64,000 nucleotides of DNA from Kosakonia sp. SMBL-WEM22. GTDB lineage: Bacteria; Pseudomonadota; Gammaproteobacteria; Enterobacterales; Enterobacteriaceae. Under the pieces are notes generated by a model. The model searched no databases, was not told the DNA's origin, and saw only the letters and a list, made by a program, of their open reading frames with translations. Positions 34,902 through 44,718 of this stretch are shown here, piece by piece. Position 1 is the first letter of the stretch; each line of letters opens with the position of its first letter. The stretch is taken from the NCBI RefSeq assembly GCF_014490785.1, contig NZ_CP051488.1, positions 806,001 through 870,000 of the forward strand. Reading direction: 5' to 3'. Made by a program: the position numbers and the translations under genes.

Positions 34902-37808
34902 TTATTGATGCGTGACGACAATCAGACGCAGCGCGTCCAGACGCCAGCTGGCCTGCGCCAGGCTCTCCATCACCTGCAGCCGGTTGCTCTCGATCGCTTC
35001 CAGTTCGTCATCACGAATGTTCGGGTTGACGGCTTTCAACGCTTCCAGACGCGCCAGCTCGGCAGAGAGCTTCTCATCGGCTTCGCGGCGTGCGGCTTCA
35101 ATCAGCGCCTTCGCAGCGTCAGCCACCTGCGCTTCCCCTTTTTGCAGAATGGTATGCACCTCCTGCTGTACGGCGTTGACCAGCTTGCTGCCGGTGTGGC
35201 GGTTTACCGCGCTCAATTGGCGGTTAAAGGTCTCAAACTCCACCTGCGCGGCGAGGTTGTTACCGTTTTTATCCACCAGCAGACGGATCGGCGTCGACGG
35301 CAGGAAGCGGTTAAGCTGCAGCTGCTTCGGTGCCTGCGCTTCGACCACGTAGATCAGCTCCACCAGCAGCGTGCCGACCGGTAACGCTTTGTTCTTCAAC
35401 AGCGAAATGGTGCTGCTACCGGTATCCCCGGAGAGGATCAGATCAAGGCCGTTACGGATGATCGGGTGCTCCCAGGTGACAAACTGCGCATCTTCGCGCG
35501 ATAGCGCCACATCACGCTCAAAAGTAATGGTGCAGCCATCTTCCGGCAGCCCCGGGAAGTCCGGCACCAGCATATGATCCGACGGCGTCAGCACGATCAT
35601 GTTCTCGCCGCGATCGTCCTGGTTAATGCCGACGATATCGAACAGGTTCATGGCGAAGGCGATAAGGGCGGTGTCATCATCCTGCTCGGCGATGCTGTCA
35701 GCCAGCGCCTGCGCTTTTTCGCCGCCGTTGGAGTGGATCTCCAGCAGGCGGTCGCGGCCCTGCTCCAGTTGCGCTTTCAGCTCATCATGCTGCGCGCGGC
35801 AGGTTTTAATCAGATCGTCAAAACCGTCGGTGTTTTCCGGCGCGGCCAGGTAGTTAATCAGCTCACCATGCACGCTGTCATAGATTGCGCGGCCAGTCGG
35901 GCAGGTGTGCTCAAACGCGTCCAGCCCTTCGTGATACCAGCGCACCAGCACCGACTGCGCGGTTTTCTCAAGGTAGGGCACGTGGATCTGAATATCGTGC
36001 GCCTGGCCAATACGATCCAGACGGCCAATACGCTGCTCAAGCAGATCCGGGTTGAAGGGGAGGTCGAACATCACCAGATGGCTGGCGAACTGGAAGTTAC
36101 GCCCTTCCGAGCCGATTTCGGAGCAGAGCAGCACCTGCGCGCCGCTATCCTCTTCCGAGAACCACGCCGCCGCACGGTCGCGTTCAATAATCGACATCCC
36201 TTCATGGAACACCGCTGCGCGGATGCCTTCGCGCTCGCGCAGTACCTGCTCCAGTTGCAGCGCGGTCGCTGCCTTGGCGCAGATCACCAGCACCTTCTGC
36301 GAGCGGTGGCTGGTAAGGTAGCCCATCAGCCACTCGACGCGCGGATCGAAGTTCCACCAGGTGCCGCTGTCGCCTTCAAACTCCTGATAGATCTGCTCCG
36401 GGTAGAGCATGTCGCGGGCGCGCTCTTCCTGGCTTTTACGCGCACCCATAATGCCGGAGACTTTAATCGCCGTCTGGTACTGGGTCGGCAGCGGCAGTTT
36501 CACCGTGTGCAGTTCGCGTTTAGGGAAGCCTTTGACTCCGTTACGGGTGTTGCGGAACAGCACGCGGCTGGTGCCGTGGCGATCCATCAGCATGGCGATC
36601 AGCTCCTGGCGCGCATCGGCAGCACCGTCGCGATCGCTGTTCGCGGTTTGCAGCAGCGGTTCGATATCCTGCTCGCCCACCAGCTCGCTGAGCATATTGA
36701 GATCGTCATCGCTCAGGCGCTCGCCCGCCAGCAGCAGCGCGACGGCATCGGCCACCGGGCGGTAGTTCTGCTGCTCTTCGACAAACTGGGCGAAATCATG
36801 AAAACGGTTCGGGTCGAGCAGGCGCAGACGCGCAAAGTGGCTCTCCATACCGAGCTGTTCCGGCGTCGCGGTCAGCAGCAGAATGCCCGGCACGCGCTCG
36901 GCCAGTTGCTCAATGGCGAGATATTCGCGGCTCGCCTCTTTTTCGCTCCATACCAGGTGGTGCGCTTCATCGACCACCAGCAGATCCCACTCGGCATCAC
37001 AGAGGTGTTCGAGACGCTGCTTGCTGCGGCGTACAAAATCAAGGGAGCAGATCACCAGCTGTTCGGTCTCGAACGGGTTATCGCTATCGTGCTGCGCTTC
37101 GGCATAACGATCGTCATCAAACAGCGCAAAGCGCAGGTTGAAGCGGCGCAGCATCTCAACCAGCCACTGGTGTTGCAGGGTTTCCGGCACCACGATCAGC
37201 ACGCGCTCGGCGGCACCCGCCAGCAGCTGCTGATGCAGGATCATCCCGGCTTCAATGGTTTTGCCCAGCCCCACTTCATCGGCCAGCAGCACGCGCGGCG
37301 CATGGCGGCGGCCCACGTCATGGGCAATGTGCAACTGGTGCGGAATCAGGTTCGTACGCTGCCCACGCAGGCCGCTCCACGGCATGCGGTACTGCTCACT
37401 CTGGTATTTCCGCGCGCGGTAGCGCAGCGCGAAACGGTCCATGCGATCAATCTGACCAGCGAAAAGGCGATCCTGCGGCTTGCTGAACACCAGCTTGCTG
37501 TCGAGCAGCACTTCACGCAGCACCACGTTGCTCTCCCCGGTATCAAGACGTGTACCGGTATAGGCGAGCAGACCGTTCTCTTCGTTGACTTCATCGATGG
37601 TGAGCTGCCAGCCGTCGTGACTGGTAATGGTGTCACCGGGATTGAACATGACGCGCGTGACGGGAGAGTCGCTGCGGGCATACAAGCGATTTTCACCGGT
37701 GGCGGGGAAAAGCAGGGTGACCGTGCGCGCGTCCATCGCAACGACAGTACCAAGTCCAAGCTCGCTTTCCGTATCGCTGATCCAGCGTTGACCAAGTGTA
37801 AAGGGCAT
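34902..37808 (-). CDS. rapA: RNA polymerase-associated Swi2/Snf2 ATPase RapA
   Basis: This 968-residue protein recycles stalled RNA polymerase using ATP. Two N-terminal Tudor-like domains (about 1-107) precede the helicase core: Walker A in ADEVGLGKTIEAGM (about residue 176) and DEAHHLVW (Walker B, about 280). The second RecA lobe contains SEIGSEGRNFQFASHLV and QRIGRLDRIGQ. Length equals E. coli RapA. Confidence 0.98.
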   Translation of the reverse strand: MPFTLGQRWISDTESELGLGTVVAMDARTVTLLFPATGENRLYARSDSPVTRVMFNPGDTITSHDGWQLTIDEVNEENGLLAYTGTRLDTGESNVVLREVLLDSKLVFSKPQDRLFAGQIDRMDRFALRYRARKYQSEQYRMPWSGLRGQRTNLIPHQLHIAHDVGRRHAPRVLLADEVGLGKTIEAGMILHQQLLAGAAERVLIVVPETLQHQWLVEMLRRFNLRFALFDDDRYAEAQHDSDNPFETEQLVICSLDFVRRSKQRLEHLCDAEWDLLVVDEAHHLVWSEKEASREYLAIEQLAERVPGILLLTATPEQLGMESHFARLRLLDPNRFHDFAQFVEEQQNYRPVADAVALLLAGERLSDDDLNMLSELVGEQDIEPLLQTANSDRDGAADARQELIAMLMDRHGTSRVLFRNTRNGVKGFPKRELHTVKLPLPTQYQTAIKVSGIMGARKSQEERARDMLYPEQIYQEFEGDSGTWWNFDPRVEWLMGYLTSHRSQKVLVICAKAATALQLEQVLREREGIRAAVFHEGMSIIERDRAAAWFSEEDSGAQVLLCSEIGSEGRNFQFASHLVMFDLPFNPDLLEQRIGRLDRIGQAHDIQIHVPYLEKTAQSVLVRWYHEGLDAFEHTCPTGRAIYDSVHGELINYLAAPENTDGFDDLIKTCRAQHDELKAQLEQGRDRLLEIHSNGGEKAQALADSIAEQDDDTALIAFAMNLFDIVGINQDDRGENMIVLTPSDHMLVPDFPGLPEDGCTITFERDVALSREDAQFVTWEHPIIRNGLDLILSGDTGSSTISLLKNKALPVGTLLVELIYVVEAQAPKQLQLNRFLPSTPIRLLVDKNGNNLAAQVEFETFNRQLSAVNRHTGSKLVNAVQQEVHTILQKGEAQVADAAKALIEAARREADEKLSAELARLEALKAVNPNIRDDELEAIESNRLQVMESLAQASWRLDALRLIVVTHQ

Positions 37809-37954
37809 AAATGAACTCTAATCTCTAATTGCAGGCAATAGTTCGTCACCGCCTGGCGACAGGCGGGCGGATAAATTTGGGGCCAGAAAAAGGAAGGGCG
37901 CTATGGTACTGGAACCAACTTCGTTCGTATAGACCGATTCGTGCAGCATCACGG

Positions 37955-40312
37955 TCAGAATAGCCCCAGCTGCCCTGTCATCAGTGTAGCAAAGTCATCG
38001 TCAAGGAAAGGGAGGATCCCATCGGCGACCGGCTGCAGCTGCTTCGTTAAATAGTGATCGTAATCGAGCGGCGAGCGCTGATAATCGACCGGTTCCGGGC
38101 CACTGGTGGTCCAGAGATACTTAATGGTGCCGCGATTCTGATACTGCGGCGCGCGTCCGCGCTTCTGGTTCTCCTCATCGGCAAGACGGGCGGCGCGCAC
38201 GTGCGGCGGCACATTACGCTCATACTCCGCAAGCGGGCGGCGCAGGCGCTTGCGGTAGACCAGCTGCGCATCCAGTTCGCCCGCCATCAGGCTGGCGATG
38301 GTCTCGCGGACATAATCCTGATACGGCTCGTTGCGAAAAATACGCAGATAGAGCGACTGCTGAAACTGCTGCGCCAGCGGCGTCCAGTCGGTACGCACCG
38401 TCTCAAGGCCTTTAAACACCATGCGCTGCGTATCGCCCTCCTGAATCATCCCGGCGTAGCGCTTTTTACTCCCCTGATCTGTACCGCGAATGGTCGGCAT
38501 CAGAAAGCGGCAAAAATGGGTTTCGAACTCCAGCTCCAGCGCGCTCTCCAGCCCCTGCTGTTGCAGATGCGATCTCCACCAGCGGTTAACGGTCTCGACC
38601 AGATGCTGGCCAATCTTCGCCGCCGCCTCTTCGCTGTGCTGATGTTTAAGCCAGACGAAGGTGGAGTCCGTATCGCCATAGATCACGTCATACCCTTCGG
38701 CTTCGATCAGCGCTTTGGTTTGCAGCATGATCTGGTGCCCGCGCATAGTGATCGACGAAGCGAGCCTGGGGTCGAAGAAGCGGCAGGCGGTGGTGCCGAG
38801 CACGCCGTAGAAGGCGTTCATGATGATTTTCAGCGCCTGCGACAGCGGCTTATTGCCCTGCCGTTTTGCCTCATCGCGCCCGTGCCAGATCTGCCCGACG
38901 ATCTCCGGCAGGCAGTGCTTCTCACGTGAAAACCACGCGCCTAGAAACCCCTCGGTGCTGTGCGCCGCATCCGGCTGCGCCAGCCCCTCAATCAGGCCGA
39001 CCGGATCGATAAGATAGGTGCGGATAATTGACGGGTAGAGGCTTTTATAATCGAGCACCAGCACCGAATCATAGAGGCCGGGACGTGAATCCATTACGTA
39101 GCCGCCGGGGCTGGCCTGCGGGGCCACATCACCAAGGTTGGGCGCCACGTAACCGGCGCGGTGCATGCGCGGAAAATAGAGGTGGCTAAAGGCGGCAACC
39201 GAGCCGCCGTGGCGGTCGGCGGGCAGGCCGTTGACCGTCGCGCGCTCCAGCAAGAAGGGCATGATCTCCGTCTTGTGGAAGATGCGCGTCACCAGCTCGC
39301 AATCCTTCAGGTTATAGGTGGCGAGCGCGGGCTTATCTTCGGCAAAGCGGCGGTTGATCTCATCCATGCGATCCCACGGGTTGTCGATCGCTTTCCCCTC
39401 GCCGAGCAGCTCACGTGATACCGATTCCAGCGAGAAGGAGGAGAAGCTCCAGAAGGCGGACTTCAGCGCATCAATGCCGTCGATAATCAAGCGGCCTGGT
39501 GCCTGGGCAAAGAAGACGCCGTTTTTAAAGCCATGCTCGCGCCACTCCAGCTCGCTGCCGTTGCGCCCGAGGGTCAGCGGCACGCGGTAGCGCTCGGCGC
39601 TCTTTTGCAGCACCTTCAAATCAAACTGCACCACGTTCCAGCCAATCAGTACATCGGGATCGTGTTCCGCAAACCAGGCGTTAAGCTTCTCCAGCAGCTG
39701 CGGGCGGCTGGCGACATAAATAAGATCGAAATCGAGCCCCTGCGCATCGCCATTCTCCGGACCGAGCATATAAACCGTGCGCTGGCCGCAGCCCTCAAGG
39801 CCGATGCAGTAAAGCTCGCCATGGCGGGTGGTTTCAATATCCAGCGACACCCACTTCAGCGGCGGGCGGTAGTGCGGGCTCGGCTTCAGGCGGGCATTAA
39901 CCAGCGCGTTGCCGCGCGATTCGCCATCGACCCACACCGGGGCGGTGATAAAGCGCTCCATCAGATAGCGCTCCGGCGGGCGGACATCGCCCTCATAGAC
40001 GGTAACGCCGCCTTCGCGCAGCAGCTTCTCAAAACGCATTAATTGACGGTGGGCGCGGCAGTAGAGACCCATTACGGGACGGCGGTGAAAATCATTGAGG
40101 GAGAGGGGCGTTAAGCGCCAGTTGTGCTCATCGCGCAGCAGCGCGCGGGCTTTATCGGCCTGTTCGGCGGGAATAAAGGCAACCGACTCCTGCGGCGGGA
40201 GTACCACGCGCAGCGGGCCGTTATCAGTGGCGAGCCAGAGCTCGATCTCCGTCCCGTTGGGCGTATCTCGCCAGTGACGGGTTAAAATAAAGCCTTCTTG
40301 CGCCTGCGCCAC
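37955..40312 (-). CDS. polB: DNA polymerase II (family B)
   Basis: This 785-residue SOS-induced polymerase takes part in translesion synthesis and replication restart. The proofreading exonuclease shows SLDIETTRHG (about residue 155), polymerase motif A is DYKSLYPSIIRTY, and motif C is YGDTDSTFVW. The C-terminus ends GQLGLF, matching the beta-clamp binding tail. It is two residues longer than E. coli Pol II near the N-terminus. A LexA box lies 59 bases upstream of the start. Confidence 0.98.
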   Translation of the reverse strand: MAQAQEGFILTRHWRDTPNGTEIELWLATDNGPLRVVLPPQESVAFIPAEQADKARALLRDEHNWRLTPLSLNDFHRRPVMGLYCRAHRQLMRFEKLLREGGVTVYEGDVRPPERYLMERFITAPVWVDGESRGNALVNARLKPSPHYRPPLKWVSLDIETTRHGELYCIGLEGCGQRTVYMLGPENGDAQGLDFDLIYVASRPQLLEKLNAWFAEHDPDVLIGWNVVQFDLKVLQKSAERYRVPLTLGRNGSELEWREHGFKNGVFFAQAPGRLIIDGIDALKSAFWSFSSFSLESVSRELLGEGKAIDNPWDRMDEINRRFAEDKPALATYNLKDCELVTRIFHKTEIMPFLLERATVNGLPADRHGGSVAAFSHLYFPRMHRAGYVAPNLGDVAPQASPGGYVMDSRPGLYDSVLVLDYKSLYPSIIRTYLIDPVGLIEGLAQPDAAHSTEGFLGAWFSREKHCLPEIVGQIWHGRDEAKRQGNKPLSQALKIIMNAFYGVLGTTACRFFDPRLASSITMRGHQIMLQTKALIEAEGYDVIYGDTDSTFVWLKHQHSEEAAAKIGQHLVETVNRWWRSHLQQQGLESALELEFETHFCRFLMPTIRGTDQGSKKRYAGMIQEGDTQRMVFKGLETVRTDWTPLAQQFQQSLYLRIFRNEPYQDYVRETIASLMAGELDAQLVYRKRLRRPLAEYERNVPPHVRAARLADEENQKRGRAPQYQNRGTIKYLWTTSGPEPVDYQRSPLDYDHYLTKQLQPVADGILPFLDDDFATLMTGQLGLF

Positions 40313-40344
40313 AGTGTGCTCTCACTCAACCAAAACCAGGCGAG

Positions 40345-40386
40345 ATTATAGCCTGGTTCGGTAGGTGATGCTGTGGTTTTATACAG
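40345..40386 (-). promoter_or_regulatory. polB promoter with LexA operator
   Basis: CTGTGGTTTTATACAG at 40371-40386 fits the SOS consensus CTGT-N8-ACAG exactly. On the minus strand TATAAT (40350-40345) is a good -10 element, with the LexA box over the -35 region. The box abuts the araD stop codon. The TATAAT also lies in the loop of the AACCAGGC/GCCTGGTT hairpin (about 40335-40358), which may end araBAD transcription. Confidence 0.85.
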
Positions 40387-41082
40387 CTATTGACCGTAAT
40401 AGGCTTTCGCACCATGTTTACGTAAATAGTGCTTATCCAGCAGTGTTTGCTGCATGGCGGGCAGCTGCGGATTGAGCTGGCGGCTGAAAATGCCCATATA
40501 GGCCACCTCTTCCAGCACAATGGCGTTATGCACCGCGTCATCGGCATTTTTACCCCAGGCAAACGGCCCGTGAGAGTGCACCAGCACGCCGGGCATTTGC
40601 GCCGCGTCGATACCGTTTTTCTCGAAGGTTTCGACAATCACATTGCCGGTCTCCCACTCATATTCACCATTGATCTCCTCATCGCGCATTTTGCGCGTAC
40701 AGGGGATCTCGCCATAGAAGTAGTCGGCGTGGGTGGTGCCAGTCGCCGGAATGGGTTGCCCGGCCTGCGCCCAGATGGTGGCGTGGCGCGAATGGGTGTG
40801 GACAATGCCGCCAATAGTCGGAAACGCCTGGTAGAGCAGGCGGTGGGTCGGGGTATCGGAAGAGGGCTTTTTCGTCCCTTCGACTACCTCGCCGGTGGCG
40901 ATATCGACCACCACCATATCCTCGGCGGTCATCACGGTGTAGTCGACGCCGGAGGGTTTAATCACTAGTACGCCGCGGCTGCGGTCAACGGCGCTGACGT
41001 TGCCCCAGGTCAGGGTGACCAGATTATGTTTTGGCAGTGCCAGGTTGGCTTCCAGCACCTGCCGTTTGAGATCGTCGAGCAT
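40387..41082 (-). CDS. araD: L-ribulose-5-phosphate 4-epimerase
   Basis: This 231-residue class II aldolase-family enzyme converts L-ribulose-5-phosphate to D-xylulose-5-phosphate, joining arabinose breakdown to the pentose phosphate pathway. The zinc-binding histidines are in HTHSRHATIW (about residues 95-104) and in VHSHGPFAWG (about 168-177). Length equals E. coli. AGGAG precedes the ATG. It is the last gene of araBAD. Confidence 0.97.
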   Translation of the reverse strand: MLDDLKRQVLEANLALPKHNLVTLTWGNVSAVDRSRGVLVIKPSGVDYTVMTAEDMVVVDIATGEVVEGTKKPSSDTPTHRLLYQAFPTIGGIVHTHSRHATIWAQAGQPIPATGTTHADYFYGEIPCTRKMRDEEINGEYEWETGNVIVETFEKNGIDAAQMPGVLVHSHGPFAWGKNADDAVHNAIVLEEVAYMGIFSRQLNPQLPAMQQTLLDKHYLRKHGAKAYYGQ

Positions 41083-41097
41083 CGGTTTCTCCTGTAT

Positions 41098-41215
41098 TGC
41101 CGGATGGCGCGTTGCCTATCCGGCCTACGGATTTGTTTCGTCTGTATTGCCGGATAGCGTTGCACTTAATCGGCATGGGGGTTTTGTCGGCCCGGTAAAC
41201 GCAGTGCCACCGGGC
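41098..41215. repeat. REP cluster between araA and araD
   Basis: A clear REP unit lies at 41098-41129 (TGCCGGATGGCG to ATCCGGCCTACG), a degenerate copy at about 41147-41176, and a third hairpin (GCCCGGT/ACCGGGC, 41190-41215) next to the araA stop. Such elements inside an operon often limit 3' exonuclease attack and lower expression of the distal gene; araAD has such an element in other enterics too. Confidence 0.75.
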
Positions 41216-41221
41216 ATGGGC

Positions 41222-42724
41222 TTAGCGTTTAGCGCCGTAGTAGAGCTCGTTCCAGCGCAGCGCATCTTTAAAGGCTGGCAGGCGGGTATCTTCATCGATC
41301 ACCGTCAGCTCAATGCCGTGCAGCTCGCTGAACTGGCGCATATCGTCAAGCGTCAGCGCCTGGCTAAAGACGGTATGGTGCGCGCCACCAGCCAGGATCC
41401 ACGCTTCGGAGGCGGTGTTGAGATCCGGCAGCGCTTTCCACAAAGCATTCGCCACCGGCAGGTTCGGCAGATCGTGCGGCGTTTTCACCGCTTCAACGCA
41501 GTTCACCAGCAGGCGGAAGCGATCGCCGAGATCGATCAGGCTGGCGTTGATCGCCGGACCCGTTTTGGTGGAGAAGATCAAACGTGCCGGATCGGCCTTG
41601 CCGCCGATGCCGAGATACTGCACATCGAGCGTTGGTTTCTCATCGAGCGCGATAGAGGGGCACACTTCCAGCATATGCGAGCCGAGTACCAGGTCGTTGC
41701 CATTCTCGAAGTGGTAGGTGTAATCCTCCATAAAGGAGGTGCCGCCGTTCAGGCCGCCGGACATCACCTTCATAATGCGCAGCAGTGCAGCGGTCTTCCA
41801 GTCGCCTTCCCCAGCAAAGCCGTAGCCCTGCTGCATCAGGCGCTGCACCGCCAGACCCGGCAACTGTTTCAGGCCGTGCAGATCTTCAAAAGTAGTAGTA
41901 AAGGCGTGGAAGCCGCCCTCCTCTAAAAAGCGTTTCAGGCCAAGCTCGATACGCGCGGCATCAATCACGTTCTGGCGCTTATCGCCGTTCACCTGTGCTG
42001 CCGCAGTCAGGCGGTAGCTGCTCTCATACTCATCGACCAGCGCATTGATATCGCCGTCGCTTACCGCATTCACCACCTGCACCAGATCGCCGACGCCCCA
42101 GGTATTTACCGAGAAGCCGAACTTGATCTGCGCGGCCACTTTATCGCCGTCGGTTACCGCCACTTCACGCATGTTGTCGCCAAAGCGCACCACTTTTAGA
42201 TGGCGGGTATCCTGTTTGGAAACCGCCTGGCGCATCCACGCACCGATGCGGGAATGCGCCTGTTTATCCTGCCAGTGACCGGTTACCACGCTGTGCTGCT
42301 GACGCATACGCGCGCCGATAAAGCCAAATTCGCGGCCGCCGTGCGCGGTCTGGTTGAGGTTCATAAAGTCCATGTCGATGCTGTCCCACGGCAGGGAAGC
42401 ATTGAACTGGGTGTGGAACTGCAGCAGCGGTTTGTTGAGGATCGACAGGCCGTTGATCCACATTTTCGCTGGCGAGAAGGTGTGCAGCCACACCACCAGC
42501 CCGGCGCATTTATCGTCATAGTTGGCATCGCGGCAGATGGCGGTGATCTCATCCGGCGTAGTTCCCAGCGGCTTCAGCGTCAGTTTGCAGGGCAGTTTCG
42601 CTTCGGCGTTGAGGGCGTTAACCACCTGCTCGGCATGATGCGTAACCTGCTTCAGGGCTTCCGGCCCGTAGAGGTGCTGGCTGCCAATAACGAACCAAAT
42701 TTCATACTTGTCGAAAATAGTCAT
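41222..42724 (-). CDS. araA: L-arabinose isomerase
   Basis: This 500-residue cytoplasmic enzyme interconverts L-arabinose and L-ribulose using Mn2+. It opens with EIWFVIGSQHLYGPEAL and contains the metal and active-site region GFAGEGDWKT plus GSHMLEVCPSI. Length equals E. coli. AAGGA precedes the ATG; it follows araB after 10 bases. Confidence 0.98.
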   Translation of the reverse strand: MTIFDKYEIWFVIGSQHLYGPEALKQVTHHAEQVVNALNAEAKLPCKLTLKPLGTTPDEITAICRDANYDDKCAGLVVWLHTFSPAKMWINGLSILNKPLLQFHTQFNASLPWDSIDMDFMNLNQTAHGGREFGFIGARMRQQHSVVTGHWQDKQAHSRIGAWMRQAVSKQDTRHLKVVRFGDNMREVAVTDGDKVAAQIKFGFSVNTWGVGDLVQVVNAVSDGDINALVDEYESSYRLTAAAQVNGDKRQNVIDAARIELGLKRFLEEGGFHAFTTTFEDLHGLKQLPGLAVQRLMQQGYGFAGEGDWKTAALLRIMKVMSGGLNGGTSFMEDYTYHFENGNDLVLGSHMLEVCPSIALDEKPTLDVQYLGIGGKADPARLIFSTKTGPAINASLIDLGDRFRLLVNCVEAVKTPHDLPNLPVANALWKALPDLNTASEAWILAGGAHHTVFSQALTLDDMRQFSELHGIELTVIDEDTRLPAFKDALRWNELYYGAKR

Positions 42725-42734
42725 GATCGTGTCC

Positions 42735-44426
42735 TTAATGGGTTAACGCGGCCGGCGAAACTGTCGCGGCTGAAGGGAGATAGTGCTGCTCGGCGCTGAC
42801 GGCCCACTGCTGGTAGCGACGATAGAGCCGTTCAAACTGCTGCGCCTGCGCCGAAGGCTGGAGCGTTTTCTCGATGGCACTCGCCATTTTCTGCTGCGCA
42901 GCCGGGATATCGGCGTGCACCTCTGCGGCGACGGCGGCGAAGATGGCTGCGCCCAGCGCACAGCACTGTTCAGAGGCGACAACCTGCAGCGGGCGGTTGA
43001 GCACATCGCAGCAGGCCTGCATCACGCCGAGGTTTTTACGTGCGATGCCGCCGAGCGCCATCACGTTGTCAACGGCAATACCCTGTTCGGTAAAGCACTC
43101 CATAATCGCGCGGGCACCGAAGGCGGTGGCGGCAATCAACCCGCCGAACAGCGCCGGCGCGTCGGTGGCGAGGTTCAGATCGGTGATCACCCCTTTCAGG
43201 CGCTGGTTCGCGTTTGGCGTGCGGCGACCGTTGAACCAGTCCAGCACCACCGGCAGGTGATCGAGAGAAGGATTTTTCACCCACGCATCAGTAAGCGCCG
43301 GCAGGAGCTGTTTCTGGCTGGCTTTGATCTGCTCTTTCAGCTCCGGGTGCTGCTGCGCCAGCTGTTCCAGCGGCCAGCCGAGGATGCGACCAAACCAGGC
43401 GTAGATATCGCCAAAGGCGGATTGGCCCGCTTCAAGGCCGATAAAGTCCGGTACCACGCTGCCGTCCACCTGGCCGCAGATGCCTTTCACCGCGCGGTCG
43501 CCGACGCTCTGTTTATCGGCGATAAGAATGTCGCAGGTGGAGGTGCCAATCACTTTCACCAGCGTATTGGGCTGTGCGCCCGCGCCGACGGCACCCATAT
43601 GGCAGTCAAACGCGCCGCCGGAGATCACCACCGATTCAGGCAGCCCCAGGCGCTGCGCCCACTCGGCGGTCAGCGTGCCCACCGGGCGGTCTGCGGTATA
43701 CGTTTCGGTAAAGAGCGGCCAGCGCAGGTGTTTATTGATGATCGGATCGAGTTCATCAAAGAAGGCGGCTGGCGGCAGACCACCCCAGCTTTCATGCCAC
43801 AGGGATTTATGCCCGGCGCTGCAACGCCCGCGGCGGATCGCTTCCGGGCGTGTGGTACCGGAGAGGAGGGCTGGCACCCAGTCGCACAGCTCGATCCACG
43901 AGGCGGCGGCCTGCGCCACGGCGCTGTCGGCGCGGGTAACGTGCAGGATCTTCGCCCAGAACCATTCGCTGGAGTAGATGCCGCCAATGTAGCGGGAATA
44001 GTCGGTTTTACCGGAGGTGTGGCACAGGCGGGTGATGGCTTCCGCCTCTTCCACGGCGGTGTGATCTTTCCACAACACGAACATGGCGTTCGGGTTGTCG
44101 GCAAACTCCGGGCGCAGCGCCAGCACGCGGCCTTCGGCATCAATTGGCGCAGGTGTAGAGCCGGTGCTGTCCACGCCAATGCCTTTGATCTCGGCGCGCT
44201 GGGCGTCGCTTAACTCTGTCAGCACGCTTTTGAGCGCTGCTTCCATCGATTCGATGTAGTCACGCGGATGATGGCGAAACTGGTTATGCGGCGCGTCGCA
44301 ATACCGGCCCTCCTGCCAGCGCGGATACCACTCGACGCTGGTGGCGATCTCCGCCCCGGATGTGCAGTCTACCGCCAGCGCACGTACTGAATCGCTGCCG
44401 AAATCAAGGCCAATCGTGATTGCCAT
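42735..44426 (-). CDS. araB: L-ribulokinase
   Basis: This 563-residue FGGY-family kinase phosphorylates L-ribulose at O5. The N-terminal ATPase motif GLDFGSDSVRALAVD and the GGIARKN segment near residue 454 are typical. The ATG at 44426 gives MAITIGLDFGS and agrees with E. coli; the open frame upstream runs back through the AraC sites and is not coding. First gene of araBAD, directly downstream of the AraC-controlled promoter. Confidence 0.98.
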   Translation of the reverse strand: MAITIGLDFGSDSVRALAVDCTSGAEIATSVEWYPRWQEGRYCDAPHNQFRHHPRDYIESMEAALKSVLTELSDAQRAEIKGIGVDSTGSTPAPIDAEGRVLALRPEFADNPNAMFVLWKDHTAVEEAEAITRLCHTSGKTDYSRYIGGIYSSEWFWAKILHVTRADSAVAQAAASWIELCDWVPALLSGTTRPEAIRRGRCSAGHKSLWHESWGGLPPAAFFDELDPIINKHLRWPLFTETYTADRPVGTLTAEWAQRLGLPESVVISGGAFDCHMGAVGAGAQPNTLVKVIGTSTCDILIADKQSVGDRAVKGICGQVDGSVVPDFIGLEAGQSAFGDIYAWFGRILGWPLEQLAQQHPELKEQIKASQKQLLPALTDAWVKNPSLDHLPVVLDWFNGRRTPNANQRLKGVITDLNLATDAPALFGGLIAATAFGARAIMECFTEQGIAVDNVMALGGIARKNLGVMQACCDVLNRPLQVVASEQCCALGAAIFAAVAAEVHADIPAAQQKMASAIEKTLQPSAQAQQFERLYRRYQQWAVSAEQHYLPSAATVSPAALTH

Positions 44427-44485
44427 GCTTAGTGCTCCATAAGAATAACCGTTAGAAAAACGATAGAGATCGGCGGCGAAAACCG

Positions 44486-44523
44486 TCAGGCAGGATTCGC
44501 TAATCTTATGGACGAAATTGCTA
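44486..44523 (-). promoter_or_regulatory. araI1-araI2 AraC sites of the araBAD promoter
   Basis: On the minus strand the half-sites TAGCAATTTCGTCCATA (44523-44507, I1) and TAGCGAATCCTGCCTGA (44502-44486, I2) fit the AraC pattern TAGC-N7-TCCATA and lie 4 bases apart as in E. coli. I2 runs into a -35-like CTGACG, and TATCGT sits 18 bases further as the -10. Confidence 0.9.
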
Positions 44524-44535
44524 TGGCATCGCAAA

Positions 44536-44551
44536 GTGTGACGCCGTGCAA
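44536..44551 (-). promoter_or_regulatory. CRP site between araBAD and araC
   Basis: The stretch around GTGTGACGCCGTGCAAA has a strong TGTGA half-site and is nearly identical to the E. coli ara CRP site, at the same place just upstream of araI1. Confidence 0.8.
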
Positions 44552-44580
44552 AAATTCGATGTGGACATTTCTGTCGCCTT

Positions 44581-44597
44581 TATAGACACTTTCGTTA
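44581..44597 (-). promoter_or_regulatory. Candidate araO1 half-site
   Basis: On the minus strand TAACGAAAGTGTCTATA matches TAGC-N7-TCCATA with two mismatches, and lies where araO1 (araC autoregulation) is expected. Inferred by position and partial match. Confidence 0.5.
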
Positions 44598-44718
44598 TCC
44601 GTTTTGACCCTGCTTTTAGGCGTTAAAAAGGGCTTATCGCTTTTGTCTTGCGGCATCGCGTGATAGCAGTATTGACGCGCTCTGCCCGCCATTAGCCGGG
44701 AAATAACGGGAATGACAA

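Noticed and set aside
35574..37814. A 746-codon plus-strand frame antisense to rapA
   Set aside because: RapA motifs and full length are certain on the other strand; this frame shows His/Arg/Gln-rich translation typical of a shadow.
42783..44213. A 476-codon plus-strand frame antisense to araB
   Set aside because: AraB is certain on the minus strand; composition of this frame is that of a shadow.
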